Positions 7,712 through 17,672 are shown, counted from the first letter of the stretch. The stretch is 64,000 nucleotides of DNA from Gemmatimonadota bacterium (GCA_007126575.1 SLBA01000042.1:1-64000); one strand, 5' to 3'. The notes: a model not told the origin generated them from the letters alone. Numbers and translations: made by a program.

Positions 7712-10700
7712 TCAGAAGCGCCATTCCCGGAAGATCAGGGAGCCGAAGACGCTCGCCCGGTCCGGCTCCTCGGGAAGAAGGGTCGGCACCGCCGGAAGGA
7801 ACCGGGGTCGCCAGGTCACCCGCCACACCCAGCCGTGTTCGGTCTCGTAGTCCATGCGGGCGCCCGGGTGCACGAAGGTGGGGCGGGCCTGTCCCGAAAT
7901 GAAGAGGCGCGAGGTCACGTAGCGCCCGGCCTCGAACTCGGTGCCCCGGAGGAGGTCGGCGAACTCCCCGGTCGAGATCTCGGCCGGTATCTCGGCGGGG
8001 CGGATGTTCAGGACATCAAGCCCGAGGGTCCGGGCCGTCTCGGCTTCGACCTGCCCGAGAACCGCGTCGAATCCCACCGTGGCGAACTGCTGGGCGGCCC
8101 GGCTCGCGACCTGCCCCACCAGGGGTCCGCCGGACGACCCCTGTCCCGAGAGGGCCGAGCCGGGCTGGGCCAGCAGGGAGCCGGCGTCCCGGCCGAAGAC
8201 CACGAAGCTGAGCAGGTCCGTCTGGGAGAGGGGTGGCTCGGCGGTACTCTCGAGTTCGGTCTCCAGATCCGTCGGCGTCCCGTCAAGCACGATCCGGACG
8301 TCGAAGGGCTCCCGACCCGGGAGCTGCACCTCGTGCTCGGCGGTGAGCCGGATCAGGGGCTCGAGCGGTGCTCCCTCGACGAAGGTGACGGTCCCACGGC
8401 TCAGGCTGAAGCGCCGACTCATGAACTCGTACTCCCCCCGGTCGCTCTGCACGGTCCCCTCGAGGCCGATGTCCTCGGGGCGAACCCCGTTCATCCGCAC
8501 GCGGAGCGGCCCGATGGCCGGCGGGGTCGAGAACTCCACATTCGCGTCGGGAGAGCGGACCCACATCCCGCGGGCGATATGCAGATCCAGCTCCACCTGC
8601 AGGTTCTGCAGGACGGGCGGGGTATCGACCAGGCGGTCGATCTCCTGGACCAGCCGGGGGTCGAGCCGGGCTCGGAGCGCCGGGTCCTCCAGGTCCAGGG
8701 GAACGGGCTCGGCCAGTTCCTCGGTGCTGGGAATGCGGACCACCCCCTCCCGGGTCCGTACCTCGCCGGTGACCACGACCTCGTCGAGAGTGCCGGCCAC
8801 CTCGATCTGCGCGTCGGCTCGGGCCCTCACGTCCGCGGTGCGGATCGCCTGGGCATCAGTGGCCTCGATCGCGAGCTCGAAGGTGGGTTCGGCCAGCTCG
8901 GCCAGGTCCACTTCGCCCGACATCCGGATCGGCCCCCTGCTGTAGGCCACGATCGAGTCCACCCGAAGGAGCCGGTCGTCGAACGAGACCCTGCCGGCCA
9001 GGTCGTCGACCCGGATCCCGAGGGGCTCCACGAAGACGGTGGGGACGATCACGTCCATGCCTCCGGCCACACGGGCGTCTTCGTAGCTCCCCGACAGCCT
9101 GAGCTCTCCGTCGACCCTCCCGGCGATCCCCGCGATCTCTTCGACGAGGGCATCGAACCCCTCGAGTCGGAGCTCCTCGAGACGGGCCTCGGCGGCGATC
9201 GGCCCCTCCAGAAGGCGCTCCTCGGGGGCCTCGATGAGCCCCAGGTCCAGGGGGAGGCGGGCTTCGGCCACCAGGATCCGGCGCTCCTCCTGAAGGGCCC
9301 GGGCGTCCAGAGTCAGCCGCTCCTCGGCGTAGTCCACCTCCGCCTGGAGTTCCGGAAGGGGATGGTCGGCCAGGGTGACCCCGGTCAGGCCCGTGGTCCC
9401 GTGGATCACCGGTCGCTCGAGCGATCCCCTCCACTCCACCTCCAGATCGAGGTGTCCGGCCAGGTCGGGTTCCATTTGCGCCAGGTGGGCCAGGTGGCCG
9501 AGCTCGAAGGCGTTCAGCGAGAGCGCGAGCGACTCGTCGTCGGGCGCCGTGTCCTGGGCGTCGACCTCGCGCAGGGGGAGGACTCCGGTGGCGGTGAACC
9601 CGGCCTCGATGTCGCTTTCGAGGATGACGTCGGCCAGCTCGACCCTCCGGTCGTCCCATCGCACCACACCGGGACGGGGGAGTCGGTACAGGGCGTCTTC
9701 GAACTCGAGGGTCAGGTCGTCGAGTCGGGCCTCGCCGGACTCCCCGGCGAGCTCGAAGGCGCCCGCGACACGGACCCCGGTCTCGGGGTCCTGACGGACC
9801 GAAAGCGCCAGGTCACCCGACTGGACCTCTCCGGTCTGGATGGCCACCTCGGTCTCGACCCGGTCGTACTCGAACCCGGCCAGGAAGAGCCCCTCGGCCT
9901 CGAGCTCTGCGGTGGCCTCGAGCACGAGATCGGGCCCCTGGTCCTCATCGGCCTCCGGGGCGGGCTGGTCACCCACCGAAGGGGTCCGCGCCACACCCGC
10001 CAGGGCGTAGCTCCCCCGAGCGTGCTCGACGCGATTGCCGAGCACGATGAGACCCTCTGCGTTCATCCCTCCCTGCGCGTCGAAGTGGCCCGTGTGCCCC
10101 TCCAGCACTCCGAAGATCTCGAGGCTCCCGTCCATCCGGTCCCGGGGGATGCCCTCGAGCCCGGGAAGCTCCTCGAGCTCGGGAAGGCCCGGCCGGTCCC
10201 CCGTGGCCAGGTGCTCCACCTGGGCGTCGCGTACGATCCGGGCCAGATCCTCCTCTCGGACCTCCACCGCGGCCTCGCGAACCGAGGGTCGGGGCTCGAC
10301 GAGCTCCGGATCGGCCGGGACCAGGGGCTCCAGAAGGTGGAGCGAGTCCACCGAGACCCGGTACTCCAGCGCTCCACTCCGTTCGTCGGTGAGTCCGAAG
10401 GATCCCCGGGCGTCGAGGTAGGCCGACGCCATCTCGAAGGTGAGGGTGTCGACCCGGACGAGGCCCCGGTCCATGGCCAGCCGGGCGGTCAGGTGGCGGG
10501 AGGGCAGCTCCGCCCCCACCTCGGGCTCCCCCTCGTCGATCGATCGCCAGGGGCCGTCGTCCAGCAGCTCGGCGGAAAGCTCGGCGGCGAGTTCGGCGGG
10601 GTCCGTGCCCTCGCCGCGGGCCTGCACACTCCCTGCGAGCGAGGTCTCGTCTCGGACCCGGCCCGAGAGCGCCGAAAGGTCCAGGTCGCCGAGCGTCAGC

Positions 10701-12703
10701 CCCAGGCGGTACAGGGGGCTGTCACCCGTCAGATCGAGGGCCCCCTCGGACTCCAGCAGCCCACCACCCGGAAGCTCGAGCCGGAGCGATCCGTCGAGCT
10801 CCCGGAAGCTCCCCTGGAAGCGGCCCTCGCCGTTCAGGTCTCCTCGCAGCCCGGCGTCCGGAGCGAAGCGTCCGGCGGTGACGAGCGAGACATCGTCCAG
10901 CGCCACGTCGGCCGCGAACCGCCCGTCTCCGTCGGTGGCCACCTCGCCGCTGGCCAGGAGCCGGGAGCTCTCGTCCTCGGCCTGCCGGTGAAGGAACTCG
11001 GTCTCGAAGCGCAGCTCCTCGTCGAGCGTGCCATCGAGACGGGCGATCCCGTCGATGGTGCCCCCCAGGGGAAGCTCCGGATCCACCTCGCGGAGGAGCC
11101 CGACCTGCACGCCCTCGAGGTGGACGACCCCGTCCGACACCCGCAGCTCGTCCACGAAGGCGACCCGTGCGGTCGCGCTTACCCGGCTGGTGCCGACCGC
11201 CGGATCCATGTGGGCCAACGCTCCGTCGATGGCAAGGGGACCGGTGAGGGGACCGTCGAGGGTGGCCTGCCCCCGGATCTCGCCCCGCAGCGGGGTCTGG
11301 GGTGCCACCGCGCGAACGAGCTCGGTGCGCAGGGGATCGAGACGCACCGTCAGCCCGGCAAGGCGGATCTCTTCTCCAGGGATGACGCCCCCCTCGATCC
11401 CGATCGAACTGGTGTGCCCCGCCTCGCTCCGGAACCCGATGCGGGCGTCCACCCGGGCGGGGGGCCGGGACCCCTCCTCGTCCAGCGAGGTGACCGCCAC
11501 CCGACCACTCAGCTCGCCGTGCTCCGGGATCGTCAGCTCCGGGAGGACGTCGTCGCCGAGGAGCTCCTCGACGAATCGGGTCCGGATCCCTTCGAGCCGG
11601 AGCTCGGTGTCGTCCAGGACGAGCCGGTCGCCGAACTCGATGCCCCCCCCACCCTCGAGGCGACCCTCGCCGACGCGGATCTCGAGCTCCCCAAGCGTGG
11701 CCCGGGTCGTATGCTCGTCGAGCTGGACCGCCAGGGCGGCCTGCCCCTCGATCTCGCGGGGGAGGGGCGGATAGAGGAAACGCAGGTCGTCGAGGGTGAC
11801 CAGGGGGGCGTCCACTGCGGCCTGGAGCGCCGAGCTCTCGGGCACGAAGACGACATGGCCCGACAGCTCCGACGCGGGAAGAGCGAGGGTGAACTCCTCG
11901 ACCTCGAGGAGCTCCGGTCCGACCCGAAGGCGGGCCGACAGATGCTCGACCACCCCGGGCTCGGGCGATCGGAAGGGTTCGGCCCCTCCGCTGAGGTGGG
12001 CGAGATCGACACGGATCTCGTCGCTCTCCGGCTCGGCGAGGACGACGCGCGGAAGGTGGGCTTCGCTCACCCGGAACGCCATGACGCTCTGCAGGCCCTC
12101 GGGGACCTCCTCGACCCTCTCGAGCCCCTCGCCCGCCCGCGCCCGACGCTCCTGCTCCTCGCGCTCCCCGACGGTCAGCTCCGGGTTCGGCTCCCATGGC
12201 ATGCGAACGGCGACGTGGAACTCCTCTCCCCGGATCTCTCGCAGTTCGATCCAGTCGCCGAGCCCGGGGGCGGCGGCGGGGTCAGGGTCGGGCGCCTCCT
12301 CCGGCTCGAAGATGCGGGCGAAATTCCAGTCCTCGTCGGGGCGCTGGTCGAGGACGAGGTCGAGGCCGCTGAACTCCAGGCGGGTCAGGACGATGCGGCG
12401 CCCTACGAGCTCCGACAGGGAGTGGCGCCACCCGATCTCGCTGGCGGTCACGAAGGGCCGGCCCTCGGGATCGACGATGCTCATGTCCCGCAGGGTGCCC
12501 CCCACGATTAGGTTGCCGTCGAGCCGTCCAATCTCGACCTGCCCCTCGACGACCTCGTTCAGCTGGGCCTCGGCGAAGCCCCGCACCTGGTCGCGCCCCC
12601 ATGGGGTGTTGGTGATGATCAGGACGAATAGTACGGCCAGCAGGACCACCGATCCGAGACCGATGAGAAGGCCCCTGCCCACTCCCCTGACGGTGCCCGG
12701 CAT
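7712..12703 (-). CDS. tamB: TamB/YtfN-type translocation and assembly module protein
   Basis: At 1663 residues the protein has the TamB layout: an N-terminal membrane anchor (about 11-31), a very long run of beta-rich, Asp/Glu-rich repeats forming the lipid-conducting groove, and a C-terminal DUF490 domain (roughly the last 350 residues). Typical DUF490 phrases can be read there, such as GTVTFVEGAPLEPLIRLTAE, LSQTDLLSFVVFGRD and VTSRLFISGQ. TamB-like proteins bridge inner and outer membranes and are thought to carry phospholipids or help outer-membrane protein assembly with a BamA-family partner. That partner, tamA, lies immediately upstream; its stop TGA shares one base with this ATG (TGATG). 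The charge composition is strongly acidic, which is common in this genome. Confidence 0.93.
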   Translation of the reverse strand: MPGTVRGVGRGLLIGLGSVVLLAVLFVLIITNTPWGRDQVRGFAEAQLNEVVEGQVEIGRLDGNLIVGGTLRDMSIVDPEGRPFVTASEIGWRHSLSELVGRRIVLTRLEFSGLDLVLDQRPDEDWNFARIFEPEEAPDPDPAAAPGLGDWIELREIRGEEFHVAVRMPWEPNPELTVGEREEQERRARAGEGLERVEEVPEGLQSVMAFRVSEAHLPRVVLAEPESDEIRVDLAHLSGGAEPFRSPEPGVVEHLSARLRVGPELLEVEEFTLALPASELSGHVVFVPESSALQAAVDAPLVTLDDLRFLYPPLPREIEGQAALAVQLDEHTTRATLGELEIRVGEGRLEGGGGIEFGDRLVLDDTELRLEGIRTRFVEELLGDDVLPELTIPEHGELSGRVAVTSLDEEGSRPPARVDARIGFRSEAGHTSSIGIEGGVIPGEEIRLAGLTVRLDPLRTELVRAVAPQTPLRGEIRGQATLDGPLTGPLAIDGALAHMDPAVGTSRVSATARVAFVDELRVSDGVVHLEGVQVGLLREVDPELPLGGTIDGIARLDGTLDEELRFETEFLHRQAEDESSRLLASGEVATDGDGRFAADVALDDVSLVTAGRFAPDAGLRGDLNGEGRFQGSFRELDGSLRLELPGGGLLESEGALDLTGDSPLYRLGLTLGDLDLSALSGRVRDETSLAGSVQARGEGTDPAELAAELSAELLDDGPWRSIDEGEPEVGAELPSRHLTARLAMDRGLVRVDTLTFEMASAYLDARGSFGLTDERSGALEYRVSVDSLHLLEPLVPADPELVEPRPSVREAAVEVREEDLARIVRDAQVEHLATGDRPGLPELEELPGLEGIPRDRMDGSLEIFGVLEGHTGHFDAQGGMNAEGLIVLGNRVEHARGSYALAGVARTPSVGDQPAPEADEDQGPDLVLEATAELEAEGLFLAGFEYDRVETEVAIQTGEVQSGDLALSVRQDPETGVRVAGAFELAGESGEARLDDLTLEFEDALYRLPRPGVVRWDDRRVELADVILESDIEAGFTATGVLPLREVDAQDTAPDDESLALSLNAFELGHLAHLAQMEPDLAGHLDLEVEWRGSLERPVIHGTTGLTGVTLADHPLPELQAEVDYAEERLTLDARALQEERRILVAEARLPLDLGLIEAPEERLLEGPIAAEARLEELRLEGFDALVEEIAGIAGRVDGELRLSGSYEDARVAGGMDVIVPTVFVEPLGIRVDDLAGRVSFDDRLLRVDSIVAYSRGPIRMSGEVDLAELAEPTFELAIEATDAQAIRTADVRARADAQIEVAGTLDEVVVTGEVRTREGVVRIPSTEELAEPVPLDLEDPALRARLDPRLVQEIDRLVDTPPVLQNLQVELDLHIARGMWVRSPDANVEFSTPPAIGPLRVRMNGVRPEDIGLEGTVQSDRGEYEFMSRRFSLSRGTVTFVEGAPLEPLIRLTAEHEVQLPGREPFDVRIVLDGTPTDLETELESTAEPPLSQTDLLSFVVFGRDAGSLLAQPGSALSGQGSSGGPLVGQVASRAAQQFATVGFDAVLGQVEAETARTLGLDVLNIRPAEIPAEISTGEFADLLRGTEFEAGRYVTSRLFISGQARPTFVHPGARMDYETEHGWVWRVTWRPRFLPAVPTLLPEEPDRASVFGSLIFREWRF

Positions 12704-15039
12704 CAGAAGGCCTCCCCGATCGAGAAGTGGAGGGTGAGACGCCCCAGGATGCGGCCCAGGGTGCCCTGATCCTCGAGCGGATCGAAGAGCCGTCTCTGGT
12801 CGAGCTGGATGAGCTCTCGCTCGGTGACGCCCCCGCCGACGTCGATCTCGCTCTCGGTAATGACCGGCAGAAGCCGGGCCTCGCGCGGCCGGACGCCCAG
12901 GTCGATGCGGATGGGACCGGCCGGAGAGGGGACCCTCACCCCGAAGCCCGGAGTGATGGAGCCCGCGGCGTCCTGGAGGAAGCCCTCGACCCGCCCTCCC
13001 ACCAGCGCCCCGTCCACGAAGACGGCCGCGTAGATCCCGGCGACCGGGAATCGGTACTCGACACTCCCTTCGAGGACGCTCGTGCCCCCCAGCGGTCGGG
13101 AGGCGAACGCACTCACCGGGGCTCCGTGCGGATCACAGCTCCGGTCCCGGATCTCCTCTTCGGTGCAGATGTCGTCCTCGAGGAGGAGCACCCTTGGAAT
13201 GGCGAGGACCCTCGGGCCGAGCTGGTTTTCGGCGTAGCCCCGGACAGAGCGGGCCCCACCCGAGAAGAAGCGCTTGCGCGGGTGGAGGAGGGCCTGGCCC
13301 TTCCCGCCGTTCCCGTCGGTGCCGAGTGCCTCGCCGGTGCTCTCGAGCGACCGGACCCAGCCCGCCCGCACGTGGGCGGCCAGCACGTGGCGGATGGGCC
13401 CACCGAAGGGCTGGTAGTAGCTCGCATTGGCCGAGGCCCGGTTGTAGCGGAAGTCCGAGAGGGTCCAGCTCGAGGCGTGCTCCAGCGCCACCCGTGCCCG
13501 GTACCCGGTGGTCGGCGCCAGGGCGGCATCGCTGCGGTCCACGTAATAGCTGAGCGTCAGGGGCGCCAGGGAGTTCTGCTTGCGGAGCGAGGCGATGGCA
13601 GTGGGCTCGCAGATCCCGAAGGTGACGCAGAAGTAGACGTCTCCGGCTCGGACCGAGATCATCTCGGGTCGGTAGCTGAGGCTCAACGGCATCTGGAACC
13701 CCAGCGCCCGTGTGAGCGAGACCTCGGCCCCGTACCCCTGGTCCACCGAGACGGCCGGCACCACCCGCCGGTGGCCGAAGAGACTCAGGCTCAGGGTGTT
13801 CTCGGCGGCCCGGAACGCCGGCTGGGTCAGCTCGACGCTGGCCTGCCAGGTGGGACGCTTGAAGGGCCCCTCGTCGACGCCCGAGAGCTCGCCCGGAAGG
13901 ATGTCGCGGAAGAAGAGGCGATCGGTGAGCTGGGCGGCCAGCAGGTTGCCGACGGTGCTCCGCAGATCCACCCGCCGGCCTCCGCCTCGCCAGTTGTAGT
14001 GGGTGTAGCGCCCCTCGACCTGCACGAACTCCAGCGTGTTGAATCCCCCCCCGACCCGGGCGAGGCGCGGGGGCGCCTCGCGGACGCGCACCTCGACCAC
14101 CTTGCCACTATCGGCCGGCTCCGTGCCGTTGGGCGCCGCCTCTCCCACCGACACGTCCGCCTCGTGGAAGAGGTTGGACCGGTGGAGCGCCCTTCGACTC
14201 CGGTTCAGGAGCGGGGTCGTAAGGAGGTCTCCCTCGCTGAAGAAGAGGGCCCGGATGATGGTGGAGTCCGCGATCTGCTCGTTGCCCCGGATATCGAAGT
14301 CCGCGACGGTGGCCCGAGCTCCGGGGTCCACCAGGACTTCGACCCGGGCGGACCCGTCGGAGACCACGATGGAGTCCCGGATGTCATGGTCCAGGAATCC
14401 ACGCTCCTCGAGGAGGACGGCCATGCGCTCGAGGGCCACCTCGATCTGCCGGTGGCTCAGGGGGGCTCCCTCGTCCGGAAGGTTCGCCCCGGCGATGTCG
14501 CGCCTCGACAGCACCTGCCGGGTCTGGCGGAGCTCCAGCGACTCGATCCGGGTCGGCGGGCCCTCGACGACCTGGAACTGCACATGGAGGTCGCCCCCGT
14601 TCTCGTGGATCTCGGCCACGGCTGCGGCGTCCCGATAGCCCTCCCTGAAGTACCGGACCAGAATTCGGAGCTCGTCGCGGGCCAGCTCGTCGGGGTCGAG
14701 CCGATGGCGCTCGATCAGGAAATCGGAGTCGATGAACCAGCAGAAGGGCGTGAGGAGCAGGCCACGGCACCGGGTGGGGGTGGTGTAGATGCTGGCCTCG
14801 AGACTGCTTTCGGAAAGGGCGTCGACCCCCGAGAAGCTCACCTCGCCGATGATCCGGTGGGCGGCGTCCCCGGCGGTGAGCTGGGCCTCGAGCTTGGGCG
14901 GGGTGCCGAGGGCGAAAGCCACCACGGCCGCGGTGAACAGGGCCGTGCCGTGCGGAAACCACCGACGCGAAGCCGATATCCACCCGGGTGAAGACGTGCA
15001 GAGTCCTTGTCGGCTGAACGAAGGCAGACGTACGGTCAT
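12703..15039 (-). CDS. tamA: TamA/BamA-family (Omp85) outer-membrane protein
   Basis: A 778-residue Omp85 protein. After a longish N-region (positively charged to about residue 27) comes a hydrophobic core ending near KLEAQ, giving a signal peptide of about 53 residues. About three POTRA domains fill residues 55-340 (IIGEVSFSGVDALSE, RIESLELRQTRQVLSRRDI, VADFDIRGNEQIADSTIIRALFF). A 16-strand-type barrel follows to the C-terminus, which ends in the aromatic LHFSIGEAF. The barrel contains the conserved GGARSVRGY motif of lid loop 6. Several cysteine pairs in predicted loops (for example CVTFGIC and DDICTEE...RSC) are unusual for an Omp85 barrel and may form surface disulfides. It is translationally coupled to tamB. 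Confidence 0.92.
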   Translation of the reverse strand: MTVRLPSFSRQGLCTSSPGWISASRRWFPHGTALFTAAVVAFALGTPPKLEAQLTAGDAAHRIIGEVSFSGVDALSESSLEASIYTTPTRCRGLLLTPFCWFIDSDFLIERHRLDPDELARDELRILVRYFREGYRDAAAVAEIHENGGDLHVQFQVVEGPPTRIESLELRQTRQVLSRRDIAGANLPDEGAPLSHRQIEVALERMAVLLEERGFLDHDIRDSIVVSDGSARVEVLVDPGARATVADFDIRGNEQIADSTIIRALFFSEGDLLTTPLLNRSRRALHRSNLFHEADVSVGEAAPNGTEPADSGKVVEVRVREAPPRLARVGGGFNTLEFVQVEGRYTHYNWRGGGRRVDLRSTVGNLLAAQLTDRLFFRDILPGELSGVDEGPFKRPTWQASVELTQPAFRAAENTLSLSLFGHRRVVPAVSVDQGYGAEVSLTRALGFQMPLSLSYRPEMISVRAGDVYFCVTFGICEPTAIASLRKQNSLAPLTLSYYVDRSDAALAPTTGYRARVALEHASSWTLSDFRYNRASANASYYQPFGGPIRHVLAAHVRAGWVRSLESTGEALGTDGNGGKGQALLHPRKRFFSGGARSVRGYAENQLGPRVLAIPRVLLLEDDICTEEEIRDRSCDPHGAPVSAFASRPLGGTSVLEGSVEYRFPVAGIYAAVFVDGALVGGRVEGFLQDAAGSITPGFGVRVPSPAGPIRIDLGVRPREARLLPVITESEIDVGGGVTERELIQLDQRRLFDPLEDQGTLGRILGRLTLHFSIGEAF

Positions 15040-15211
15040 GCGCAGATCGGGGAGCTGAATCGAAAAATGCGGGAGCGGATCGGGGGTCCTGGAAAGAAGC
15101 TACCCACGACTTGCCAATAAGATTTCCAGCGCACCCCAGCCCGGCCCTCTCCAGCGCGTTCGCCCGGGACGGGGAGCCGGCGCTCCCCGAGGCAACCTAC
15201 GAAGAAAGGGG

Positions 15212-15240
15212 TAGACAAATCCGCCGGGGCCCCGTACATT
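15212..15240 (+). promoter_or_regulatory. Promoter for blaI
   Basis: TAGACA (15212-15217), a 17-bp spacer and TACATT (15235-15240) form a good sigma-70-type promoter about 70 bp before the blaI-like ATG. An inverted repeat ACGAA-N4-TTCGT lies about 10-25 bp downstream in the untranslated leader and could be an operator, though it is not the TACA/TGTA dyad known for BlaI. Confidence 0.55.
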
Positions 15241-15309
15241 GCAACTTGACGCCACGAACACGTTCGTACCGCAGGGTCGGCCACCACCGGCCCCACACCG
15301 GGAGATCGA

Positions 15310-15696
15310 ATGAGCGATGTGAGTTTTTCCGAGCGTGAGCTCGACATCATGAGCATTCTCTGGCGCGAGGGCTCGGGTACGGTCAGTGAGGTCCGCGAGG
15401 CGCTCGAGGATTCGCTCGGCTACACCTCGGTGCTGAAGATCCTGCAGATCCTGGAAGAGAAGGGTCACATCCGGCACGAGAAGGAGGGGCGTGCCTATCG
15501 CTACATCCCCCTGGTCCAGGCCGAAGAGGCCGGACAGACCGCACTGGGGCGCGTCGTCGACAAGATCTTTCACGGCTCGGCGGAGCTGACGCTGGCCCGC
15601 CTCGTCTCGCAGCGCTCGATCTCGGCCGAGGAACTGGACCGGATGCGCCGGCTCCTCGACGAGCTCGACGCCGACGAAACGGGGAGCGAACGATGA
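15310..15696 (+). CDS. BlaI/MecI/CopY-family transcriptional repressor
   Basis: A 128-residue winged-helix repressor that begins SDVSFSERELDIMSILW and carries the recognition-helix region GYTSVLKILQILEEKGHI, followed by YRYIPLV. This is the BlaI pattern from end to end, with a helical dimerisation C-terminus. Proteins of this family dimerise on a dyad and are inactivated by cleavage or derepression through a partner M56 membrane peptidase. Such a partner starts 10 bp downstream, so the pair forms an operon and very likely a signalling module. No beta-lactamase or other obvious target lies nearby. Alternative readings such as CopY-type copper sensing cannot be excluded; no cysteine motif is present. 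Confidence 0.92.
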   Translation: MSDVSFSERELDIMSILWREGSGTVSEVREALEDSLGYTSVLKILQILEEKGHIRHEKEGRAYRYIPLVQAEEAGQTALGRVVDKIFHGSAELTLARLVSQRSISAEELDRMRRLLDELDADETGSER

Positions 15697-15706
15697 GGCA
15701 CGAACG

Positions 15707-17440
15707 ATGAGCTGGGTCCTCTACGTCCTGGCGCTCACCGGACTGCTCACCGCGGCGGCCTGGGGGGCCGAGCGGCTCTGCGCCGCGCTCCGGCTGCCCA
15801 CTCGCTGGCCCTGGCTTCTGGCCATGGGTGCGAGCTGCCTGCTCGTCCCACTGGCGTGGTCCGGCGTCCTGACTGCTCCCGACGAGCCTGCGGTGCCGGT
15901 CACCACGACGATGCCGGCGGCCACCCCCTCGGTCGCCTCTGACCCGGGGCCCGAGCGGGGTCTGCTCGCGGGGGTCCTGGGCGCCCTGAACCCGGCCGGC
16001 ACCCCGGCAGTGTTTGTGAACCGCGCGCTCCGGAGTACCGAGGAGGCCCTTGCCGGGGCCGCGTCCCGCATGGGCATGGACCGATCCGGCGCCGGGTCGA
16101 TGGTCGCCTCCCTCTCGATCTTGCTCTGGGGGGCCGCCTCGCTGGCGCTCCTCCTGACCTTGGCGACGACCTGGCAGCGCCTGGCCCACTCCCGCCGGCG
16201 GTGGCCCCGGGCGCGCCTGCTGGGTCACGAGGTCCGGATGTCGACCGAGCTGGGTCCGGCGGTGGTGGGGATCCGACGTCCCGAGATCGTGATGCCCACC
16301 CGGAGCCTGAGCCTCGAGGCACCGCAGCTCGGCCTGGTGCTGCTACATGAGCGCGAGCACCTGACCTCCGGAGACACCCGGGTACTCGCCGCGGGATTGC
16401 TCCCGCTGCTGCTCTTTCCCTGGAATCCCTTTCTCTGGATCCAGAACGCGCGTCTCCGGGAGGCGATCGAAGTCGATTGCGATGCCCGGGTCCTGCGCTC
16501 CGGCATTCCCGCCCGGCAGTACGCCGGCACCCTGCTCGACGTGGGAGGGGACCGCTTTCCCGGTCTCTCGCCCTCTCCGGCCCTCGGAGGGCCGACCCGA
16601 CTTCTCGAACGGAGGATCCGATCCATGAAGCCCCGCACCCGTACGCAACGCCTTCCCGCCGGACTCGCCGGTGCCGCCCTCGCGGTCATCTTCCTCGTCC
16701 TTGCCTGCGAGGTGGACACCCCGACCGTCGACGGCCACGATCCGGTCGAAGCCCAGGCTCTCCAGACGGCCGAAGAAGCCTCGCCGGACGAGGACGGCAC
16801 GATCACGGTTCGTGGCCGCCAGTCGATCTCGACGCACCCCTCGCCCCTGATCGTCATTGACGGCGTGATCCAGAGCTCCGGGCAGATCGGTGTGGCACCC
16901 GAGAACATCGTCTCGATCGAGGTCGTTAAGGGCTCCGACGCACGCGAGCAGTACGGCGAGCGCGCCAATGAGGGCGCGATTCTGGTCACGACCGTCGATG
17001 CCCCCGACGGGCCTCCCTCCCCCCCGACCCCGACGGAGCCCGGATCGAGCGACGATGCCGAGTCCGACGCGTCGATCGAGGCCATCGAACTCCCGCCCGA
17101 GGTCGATTCGCCGCCGCCCCCGGCCGATATCGAGGACCGGCGGGAGGTCCTTGAGGGGATGGTGTCCGGAGCCAGGGTGATGAGCCGCTCCGCTGACGAC
17201 CGGACGACCGTTCGACTGCGTGGCCGCACCAGCGGTACCTCCGGGGCGGCGCCCCTGATCGTGGTAGACGGGATCATCCAGGCGTCCGGAAGTGCCGACC
17301 ACCTGGACCCCGACGAGATCCTCGACATCGAGATCGTGAAGGGCTCGGCCGCCTCGGAGCGGTACGGATCGCGCGCCGCCGAGGGCGTGATCCTGATCAC
17401 CACCCGGGGGGCCGGCGACCCGCCGTCCTCCACACCCTGA
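15707..17440 (+). CDS. M56 (BlaR1-like) peptidase fused to two TonB-plug-like domains
   Basis: A 577-residue membrane protein. Residues 1-310 are the BlaR1/MecR1-type M56 region: hydrophobic segments near 1-60 and 130-150, then the cytoplasmic zinc site HEREH (214-218) with the following EAIEVDCDARVLR helix, and a last membrane segment near 315-335 that ends in LVLAC. Instead of a penicillin-binding sensor, the exported part carries two similar blocks. Block 1 (about 366-428) reads PLIVIDGVIQ...IEVVKGSDAREQYG...GAILVTT; block 2 (about 490-567) reads PLIVVDGIIQ...IEIVKGSAASERYG...GVILITT. This is the plug-domain signature of SusC/RagA-type TonB-dependent receptors. M56 proteins with one plug domain occur in Bacteroidota and relatives; tandem blocks suggest an internal duplication. 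Its presumed target is the BlaI-like repressor upstream. Confidence 0.85.
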   Translation: MSWVLYVLALTGLLTAAAWGAERLCAALRLPTRWPWLLAMGASCLLVPLAWSGVLTAPDEPAVPVTTTMPAATPSVASDPGPERGLLAGVLGALNPAGTPAVFVNRALRSTEEALAGAASRMGMDRSGAGSMVASLSILLWGAASLALLLTLATTWQRLAHSRRRWPRARLLGHEVRMSTELGPAVVGIRRPEIVMPTRSLSLEAPQLGLVLLHEREHLTSGDTRVLAAGLLPLLLFPWNPFLWIQNARLREAIEVDCDARVLRSGIPARQYAGTLLDVGGDRFPGLSPSPALGGPTRLLERRIRSMKPRTRTQRLPAGLAGAALAVIFLVLACEVDTPTVDGHDPVEAQALQTAEEASPDEDGTITVRGRQSISTHPSPLIVIDGVIQSSGQIGVAPENIVSIEVVKGSDAREQYGERANEGAILVTTVDAPDGPPSPPTPTEPGSSDDAESDASIEAIELPPEVDSPPPPADIEDRREVLEGMVSGARVMSRSADDRTTVRLRGRTSGTSGAAPLIVVDGIIQASGSADHLDPDEILDIEIVKGSAASERYGSRAAEGVILITTRGAGDPPSSTP

Positions 17441-17516
17441 CCGCTCGACCGCGACCGGAACCCCGGCGAGAAAGTCCAGCTGCCGCAGGGATCCCTGGAA
17501 AAATTTCGCATCCCCC

Positions 17517-17545
17517 TTGTGCATCGCCGGGGGCCCTCTTTAGCT
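17517..17545 (+). promoter_or_regulatory. Putative promoter of the structured small transcript
   Basis: TTGTGC (17517-17522), a 17-bp spacer and TTAGCT (17540-17545). The -10 is weak. The predicted start site near 17552 coincides with the first base of a perfect GTCCCC/GGGGAC hairpin, which supports the assignment. Confidence 0.4.
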
Positions 17546-17672
17546 TGCGGTGTCCCCAGATAGGGGACTGGGCCGGGGAGGGTTTCCCCAGAGGGAGATC
17601 TTCCGACCGGACCCCGGGTGTGATCCCGGCGGTGTGGTGCCCGATGTCGACTCAAACGAAGGAGGTGATCCC

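Noticed and set aside
7646-12511. 1621-residue open frame opposite tamB
   Set aside because: It is an antisense shadow of the TamB gene, produced by high GC content at third codon positions; it lacks a recognisable domain, while TamB is clear on the other strand.
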